Positions 4,903 to 8,216 of a stretch of 8,216 nt of DNA are shown one piece after another. Below the pieces are notes generated by a model. That model worked only from the letters and a program-made list of their open reading frames with translations, was not told the DNA's origin and did no database searches. The position numbers were made by a program, and so were the translations under genes. The stretch covers positions 1 to 8,216 of the forward strand of contig JACVQI010000172.1 in the NCBI GenBank assembly GCA_015661095.1, given 5' to 3'. The DNA is from Gammaproteobacteria bacterium (GTDB lineage Bacteria; Pseudomonadota; Gammaproteobacteria; Eutrophobiales; Eutrophobiaceae). The number at the start of each line of letters is the position of its first letter. The stretch's first letter is position 1.

Positions 4903-6288
4903 TTAACCGTGTTCCTGCATGACCCGTTCCAGGGTCTCCGGGTCCCGCCATTTGTTGCCCCGCAGACGTAAATAGTAAACCAGCGCAATGGAGAGGACCA
5001 GAAGTACAAACCCCACCCACGACACCTTCGGGCCATAACCAAAGACCCGGATTATGAAATACTGGGCGATTAGCATGAGCCAATGTAAAGCCACGGATGC
5101 CAGCATCAACCAGCGGGTATCCCCGGCGCCCCGCAACACGCCGCCGGTAATCAGGATGACGGCATCCGCCATGGCATAAGTCGCCAGCCCCACCATCATG
5201 AATGTGCCGAGTTCCCGGATCGCCTGGAAATCCCCGGCAGGCGGCGTGAATATATCCACTAACGGCCCGCGCAGCAGCAGGAAGATCAATGCCAGCACCG
5301 AGGAATATCCCAGCCCCAGCAGAAAACCCGAGAATATCACTTCATCCGCCTTGTGCATGTTTCTCGAACCGACGAATCTGCCGGTCAGGCTGATTATTCC
5401 GACATTCAATCCCAGCATCGGCACGAATGAGAGTATGTCCCAGTTCAGGACAATGGTCGCCGCCGCGCCCTGGGCAATACCGTAGGACTGGAACATGAGC
5501 AGAAAGAGATTGAAGGCGGCGACGTTGAGAAATAATTCAACACCTGAGGGCAGCCCCAGTTTGATGTAGCGTCGCATGATGCCCAGATCCAGCTTGAACG
5601 ATTGCATGACCTGAAAGGTATGCCGGTGCTCGCGTTGAAAATAAAATAACAGATAGAGCAACAGGGCGGCAAAGTTGCTGATAACAGTAGCGATAGCGGC
5701 GCCGGCAATCCCCCATGCCGGCAGTCCCAGCTTGCCGAATATCAGCAGGTAGGCGAGCGGGATATTCAGACACGTACCTGTTACATCGGTAATCATCACA
5801 ATCCTGGTCCGGCCGATCCCGGAGAAATAATACGCCAGACAGGATTTGCTCAGATTAAAAACGCTACCGACCATCATCAGGTAGAAGAAGGTTTTTTCCA
5901 GTTCCACCAGCCGCGGGTCATGCCCCATCGCGGCGAAAATTCCGCCGACGCCATAAGTAATGATCAGCAGCGCCGGTATGCACAACAGGGTCATGATAAA
6001 TCCCTGTGTCACCACGCGCGGACATTTGGCCAGGTCGCCAGCGCCGTAATACTGGGCAACCAGTGCATTCGCATAACCGAGTACACCGATAAACAAGGAT
6101 ATCGAGAAATACGACGCAACGCCGCCGCCCAGGGCCGCAGCCATTTGAGTCGAATCGATCTGGGACAGGAAATAGCGATCGGTAAAGATCATAACCGCAA
6201 ATGCCCCCTGCGAGATCATCATCGGCACGGACAGGCGCACCAGTTCCTGCAGGGTATCGCGGTATAAATGTAGTTGTTTGAAAATCAT
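4903..6288 (-). CDS. MATE-family multidrug/toxin efflux transporter
   Basis: 461 residues from ATG 6286-6288, the usual size for MATE (NorM/DinF) proteins, inner-membrane antiporters that export organic cations or other toxic compounds in exchange for protons or sodium. About twelve hydrophobic segments are seen. Typical landmarks are ELVRLSVPMMISQGAFAVMIFTDRYFLSQ in the first helix region (17-43, with Asp37), ALVAQYYGAGD (75-85), YYFSGIGRTR (153-162) ahead of the mid-protein half, LPSGVELFLNV opening the second half (246-255), and GGVLRGAGDTR (382-392) in the C-terminal half. A longer GTG start at 6348 would add 20 polar residues with no family support. Neither start has a good ribosome site, so the start is uncertain. 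The substrate cannot be predicted. It is separated from the downstream cyclase by 129 bp with hairpins and is divergent from the decarboxylase. Confidence 0.9.
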   Translation of the reverse strand: MIFKQLHLYRDTLQELVRLSVPMMISQGAFAVMIFTDRYFLSQIDSTQMAAALGGGVASYFSISLFIGVLGYANALVAQYYGAGDLAKCPRVVTQGFIMTLLCIPALLIITYGVGGIFAAMGHDPRLVELEKTFFYLMMVGSVFNLSKSCLAYYFSGIGRTRIVMITDVTGTCLNIPLAYLLIFGKLGLPAWGIAGAAIATVISNFAALLLYLLFYFQREHRHTFQVMQSFKLDLGIMRRYIKLGLPSGVELFLNVAAFNLFLLMFQSYGIAQGAAATIVLNWDILSFVPMLGLNVGIISLTGRFVGSRNMHKADEVIFSGFLLGLGYSSVLALIFLLLRGPLVDIFTPPAGDFQAIRELGTFMMVGLATYAMADAVILITGGVLRGAGDTRWLMLASVALHWLMLIAQYFIIRVFGYGPKVSWVGFVLLVLSIALVYYLRLRGNKWRDPETLERVMQEHG

Positions 6289-6395
6289 GCTACGGAAACT
6301 TGAAACTATCTCCAGTTTAAAGTTGAAGTGGCGGCAGTACGGGTCCACTGCCGGTCAGACCAGATGTAACAGGTCCCCGTTTGACAAGGGCGCGT

Positions 6396-6424
6396 ATCTT
6401 ATCAAAGCGAACCACCGAGGTCAC
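6396..6424 (-). promoter_or_regulatory. Candidate sigma-70 promoter for the MATE gene
   Basis: On the minus strand GTGACC (6419-6424, 4 of 6 to the -35 consensus), a 17-bp spacer and TAAGAT (6396-6401, 4 of 6 to the -10 consensus). It points toward the MATE start about 110 bp away. The match is modest and could be chance. Confidence 0.25.
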
Positions 6425-6461
6425 GGACGTAACGGCGTAGTCGCCAAATCCATCATGCTGC

Positions 6462-6499
6462 GTGATTCGACACCCGTATCCGAATAGGGGTAGAATCAC
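6462..6499. repeat. Imperfect hairpin in the divergent region
   Basis: GTGATTC (6462-6468) pairs with GAATCAC (6493-6499); inside it ACCC (6472-6475) pairs with GGGT (6488-6491). An alternative pairing, ATTCG (6465-6469) with CGAAT (6481-6485), competes with it. It could be a dyad for a regulator or a folded leader. No T-tract follows on either strand. Confidence 0.4.
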
Positions 6500-6558
6500 T
6501 AATAAACCATAAGAACATATCTAGTGTGATTTACCATAAGGATCTTACAAAAATGAAT

Positions 6559-6588
6559 CCCTCTCCACCGCGTTTACGGGGGAGAGGG
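6559..6588. repeat. CCCTCTCC/GGAGAGGG palindrome
   Basis: CCCTCTCC (6559-6566) pairs with GGAGAGGG (6581-6588), eight pairs, extended after one mismatch by CCG (6568-6570) with CGG (6577-6579), leaving a 6-base loop. Palindromes of this CCCTCTCC type recur between genes in many proteobacterial genomes, so this is probably another dispersed repeat. On the plus strand it is not followed by Ts, so it should not terminate transcription of the decarboxylase. Confidence 0.5.
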
Positions 6589-6669
6589 GGAAGAATGGGG
6601 AAGAATATTGAAGGTTGTTCACGGGACTGCACACTAGCGGTCTGTATTAGTTTTTGCAGTAAGCACTGC

Positions 6670-6674
6670 GGAGG
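6670..6674 (+). promoter_or_regulatory. Strong ribosome-binding site of the decarboxylase
   Basis: GGAGG followed by AAATT and ATG at 6680. A small hairpin, GCAGT (6656-6660) with ACTGC (6665-6669), stops right before it and could position or tune ribosome loading. Confidence 0.75.
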
Positions 6675-6679
6675 AAATT

Positions 6680-7705
6680 ATGTCTAATCGATTACCTGTA
6701 CGACGTATTGCAACGGAAGAGGCCTTCAGCATACCGGAGGTCGCTGCACAGCTCGGCGTGGTCGCCAGAACACCCGGTACCAGTCTGGATCTGATACTGG
6801 TCAATAATATCTACAACTCGGCTGATGGCATGGGATTTCTGGAGCCATTGCTGGATATTGAACAGGAACGGCTGCGGATCATGGACGAGAATGGCGTTGC
6901 CATGCACCTGTTATCGCTGACTGCCCCGGGCGTGCAGATGTTCGACGCGGATACGGCCTGCGAACTGGCGACACTGGCTAATGATCGTCTGGCTGAAGTC
7001 ATGGGACGCCACCCGACCCGGTTCGCGGGCCTGGCCAGTTTTGCCCCGCAGGCCCCAAAACGCGCCGCCAGGGAAATGCAACGCGTCGTCGACAAGTACA
7101 AAATGAATGGCTTCATGATCAATTCGCACACCAATAACGAATATTTAGACAATCCGAAATACTGGCCCATATTGGAAGCCGCGGAGGCCCTCGATCGTTG
7201 TATCTATATCCATCCCCGCGCTCCATCGGATGGTCTGGCCGGTCCCATGCGTGAGTATGGCATGGACTCCGCCTTGTGGGCCTATGGTGTCGAGGTCAGT
7301 ACCCATGCCGTGCGCATGATCCTGGGCGGTGTCTTCGATCGCTTCCCCAAACTGAAAATCTGCCTCGGCCATATGGGCGAGGCCGTGCATTTCTGGCTCT
7401 GGCGCATCGACTTCATGAGTCTGCGTGCGCAACAGCAGGGCCGTGCCCCGAAACTGAAACTCAAACCCAGCGAATATTTCAAACGCAATTTCGTCATCAC
7501 CACCAGCGGCCAGGAATCGCATCTGGCGCTGGATTTTTCCATCAAGGCGTTGGGCGCCGGGAATGTGCTGTGGGCCATCGATTATCCCTATCAACCGACA
7601 GCGCCGGCGGTCGAATTCATGGACAGCGCGCCCATATCGGCAGCGGACCGCGAAAAAATCTACCATGGCAACGCCGAGCGAGTTTTTCATATCGACGCGA
7701 CCTGA
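6680..7705 (+). CDS. Amidohydrolase-superfamily (amidohydrolase 2) decarboxylase, LigW/resorcylate decarboxylase-like
   Basis: 341 residues, right for the ACMSD-type non-oxidative decarboxylases of the amidohydrolase superfamily. The N-terminal IATEEAF (10-16) with tandem glutamates is the form seen in 5-carboxyvanillate decarboxylase (LigW), not the E-x-H of many other members. Other matches are LTAPGVQ (80-86), INSHT with His150, YIHPR with metal-binding His178, LGHMGEAVHFWLWRIDFM (229-246) with catalytic His231, TTSGQE (274-279), and AIDYPYQ with Asp301. The predicted role is metal-dependent removal of a ring carboxylate from an aromatic acid such as 5-carboxyvanillate or a dihydroxybenzoate; the exact substrate is not determined. 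The first strand is complete and a GGAGG site precedes the ATG. An MFS gene starts 58 bp downstream on the same strand, which suggests an uptake-and-decarboxylation unit. Confidence 0.85.
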   Translation: MSNRLPVRRIATEEAFSIPEVAAQLGVVARTPGTSLDLILVNNIYNSADGMGFLEPLLDIEQERLRIMDENGVAMHLLSLTAPGVQMFDADTACELATLANDRLAEVMGRHPTRFAGLASFAPQAPKRAAREMQRVVDKYKMNGFMINSHTNNEYLDNPKYWPILEAAEALDRCIYIHPRAPSDGLAGPMREYGMDSALWAYGVEVSTHAVRMILGGVFDRFPKLKICLGHMGEAVHFWLWRIDFMSLRAQQQGRAPKLKLKPSEYFKRNFVITTSGQESHLALDFSIKALGAGNVLWAIDYPYQPTAPAVEFMDSAPISAADREKIYHGNAERVFHIDAT

Positions 7706-7726
7706 TTAATGCGTATAAGAATCAGG
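7701..7726 (+). promoter_or_regulatory. Intercistronic hairpin overlapping the decarboxylase stop
   Basis: CCTGATT (7701-7707, including the TGA stop) and AATCAGG (7720-7726) form a perfect 7-bp stem with a 12-base loop. No T-run follows, so it is not a classical terminator. It could reduce or couple translation of the downstream transporter. Confidence 0.4.
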
Positions 7727-7748
7727 TGAGGTGAGGAAGAGTACTGCA

Positions 7749-7760
7749 ATGAACGCTTGA
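7749..7760 (+). other. Three-codon ORF (Met-Asn-Ala-stop) just upstream of the MFS gene
   Basis: ATG AAC GCT TGA lies 7 bases after the purine-rich GAAGAG (7736-7741), in the same frame as the MFS gene whose ATG follows 3 bases after this stop. It is either a leader that lets ribosomes reinitiate at 7764, or the original MFS start disabled by a nonsense change in codon 4. Confidence 0.4.
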
Positions 7761-7763
7761 ATA

Positions 7764-8216
7764 ATGAATACCGCCAATCCTGATTCCGATTATCCCAATC
7801 CCGCCTACGCGTGGTATGTCGTTGTCATACTGTTCCTGGCCTATACACTGGCCTATATCGATCGCCAGATTATCGCGCTGCTGGTCGAACCGATTAAGCA
7901 TGACCTGCAAATCAGCGATACCGAAATCAGCCTGTTGCAGGGTTTCGCCTTCGTTATCTTTTACACCATTACCGGCATTCCCCTGGGACGCCTGGCGGAT
8001 CGGAAAAACCGCCGGCTCATAATCAGCGCCGGAATATTTTTGTGGAGTATCATGACCGCAGTGTGCGGGCTGGCCAGGAACTTCTCGAACCTGTTCCTCG
8101 CCCGCATTGGGGTCGGCATCGGTGAAGCCTGTCTGACGCCAGCCGCCTACTCCATGATCGCCGATCTGTTTCCTAAACCTAAACGCGGTGTACCTATCAG
8201 CTTCTATGCCATGGGG
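7764..8216 (+). CDS. MFS transporter, 3'-truncated by the window edge
   Basis: 151 codons run open to the last base; full-length members have about 400-450 residues. Visible are the first helix (about 17-31) ending in AYIDRQIIALL, a second helix (about 55-73), the MFS loop motif GRLADRKNRR (75-84, the G-x-x-x-D-R-x-x-R-R signature), a third helix (about 86-103), and LARIGVGIGEACLTPAAYSMIADLFPKPKRG (112-142). This pattern fits the spinster/anion:cation-symporter-like branch, which includes importers of organic acids. Placed after a predicted aromatic-acid decarboxylase, an aromatic or related carboxylate is the likely cargo, by inference. ATG 7764 has no ribosome site at normal spacing. A purine-rich GAGGAAGAG (7733-7741) is better placed for the ATG at 7749, which is in the same frame but followed two codons later by TGA (7758-7760). 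Confidence 0.85.
   Translation, partial: MNTANPDSDYPNPAYAWYVVVILFLAYTLAYIDRQIIALLVEPIKHDLQISDTEISLLQGFAFVIFYTITGIPLGRLADRKNRRLIISAGIFLWSIMTAVCGLARNFSNLFLARIGVGIGEACLTPAAYSMIADLFPKPKRGVPISFYAMG

Larger units (their letters stand above)
6289..6679. other. Divergent non-coding region between MATE and decarboxylase genes
   Basis: About 390 bp without a convincing gene. It holds two hairpins (6462-6499 and 6559-6588), a possible minus-strand promoter for the MATE gene, and the leader of the decarboxylase. A 60-codon minus-strand frame at 6317-6499 shows no recognisable domain and no ribosome site, and was not called. ACCATAAG occurs twice (6506-6513, 6533-6540), 27 bp apart, which could be an operator pair or chance. 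Confidence 0.5.

Noticed and set aside
6381..6409. Perfect TTGACA on the plus strand as a decarboxylase promoter
   Set aside because: No acceptable -10 box at 16-18 bp spacing, and it is about 300 bp from the start codon.
6317..6499. Minus-strand 60-codon frame ahead of the MATE gene
   Set aside because: No recognisable domain, no ribosome site, and it spans the imperfect hairpin; it looks like chance open frame in the divergent region.
6521..6637. CTAGTGTG/CACACTAG inverted pair around the CCCTCTCC palindrome as a small MITE
   Set aside because: Only 8 bp match, no target-site duplication at the edges, and such a pair is expected by chance in a region of this size.
7145..7690. 181-codon minus-strand open frame inside the decarboxylase
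   Set aside because: Shadow frame; the plus-strand protein has all expected metal and catalytic residues.

Overview
The window looks like chromosomal DNA of a gammaproteobacterium, probably one with sulfur metabolism. This rests on protein resemblance and on the style of the dispersed palindromic repeats (GTAGGTTGGGC and GTAGGGTGGGCAC types); no rRNA or other marker gene is present to fix the taxon. Coding density is ordinary, and all genes except one sit near 55% GC by spot counts.

Layout. 1-300: 3' part of a GNAT acetyltransferase. 265-493: a diverged duplication of the GNAT-tail/aminotransferase-head junction, split by a REP element, followed by an intact class III (acetylornithine-type) aminotransferase (443-1639). 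1626-1794: three REP hairpins between this gene and a convergent SPFH/prohibitin-like membrane protein (1808-2623, minus, lower GC). 2772-2801: another REP. Then three minus-strand genes, in transcription order: a MATE efflux protein (4903-6288), a class III nucleotide cyclase with a damaged or remodelled N-terminal 2Fe-2S ferredoxin-like domain (3919-4773), and a persulfide dioxygenase-rhodanese fusion (2814-3887). A non-coding divergent region of about 390 bp (6289-6679) holds hairpins. Rightward from it run a LigW-like amidohydrolase/decarboxylase (6680-7705) and the start of an MFS transporter (7764 to the window end).

How the parts may work together. The cyclase and the persulfide dioxygenase are 31 bp apart on the same strand and may be co-transcribed; this would join second-messenger synthesis to sulfane-sulfur oxidation, but the link is inferred. 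The decarboxylase and MFS gene form a plausible catabolic pair: import of an aromatic carboxylate and its non-oxidative decarboxylation.

Most notable observations: (i) the duplicated gene junction, whose copies differ mainly at synonymous or conservative sites, so both were probably coding before they were joined; (ii) REP elements that supply the stop codons of two reading frames and lie with their GTAG heads facing gene 3' ends; (iii) the cyclase's ferredoxin-like domain, which seems to have lost in frame the loop carrying two of the four expected cluster cysteines. No complete new defence or mobile system was recognised.
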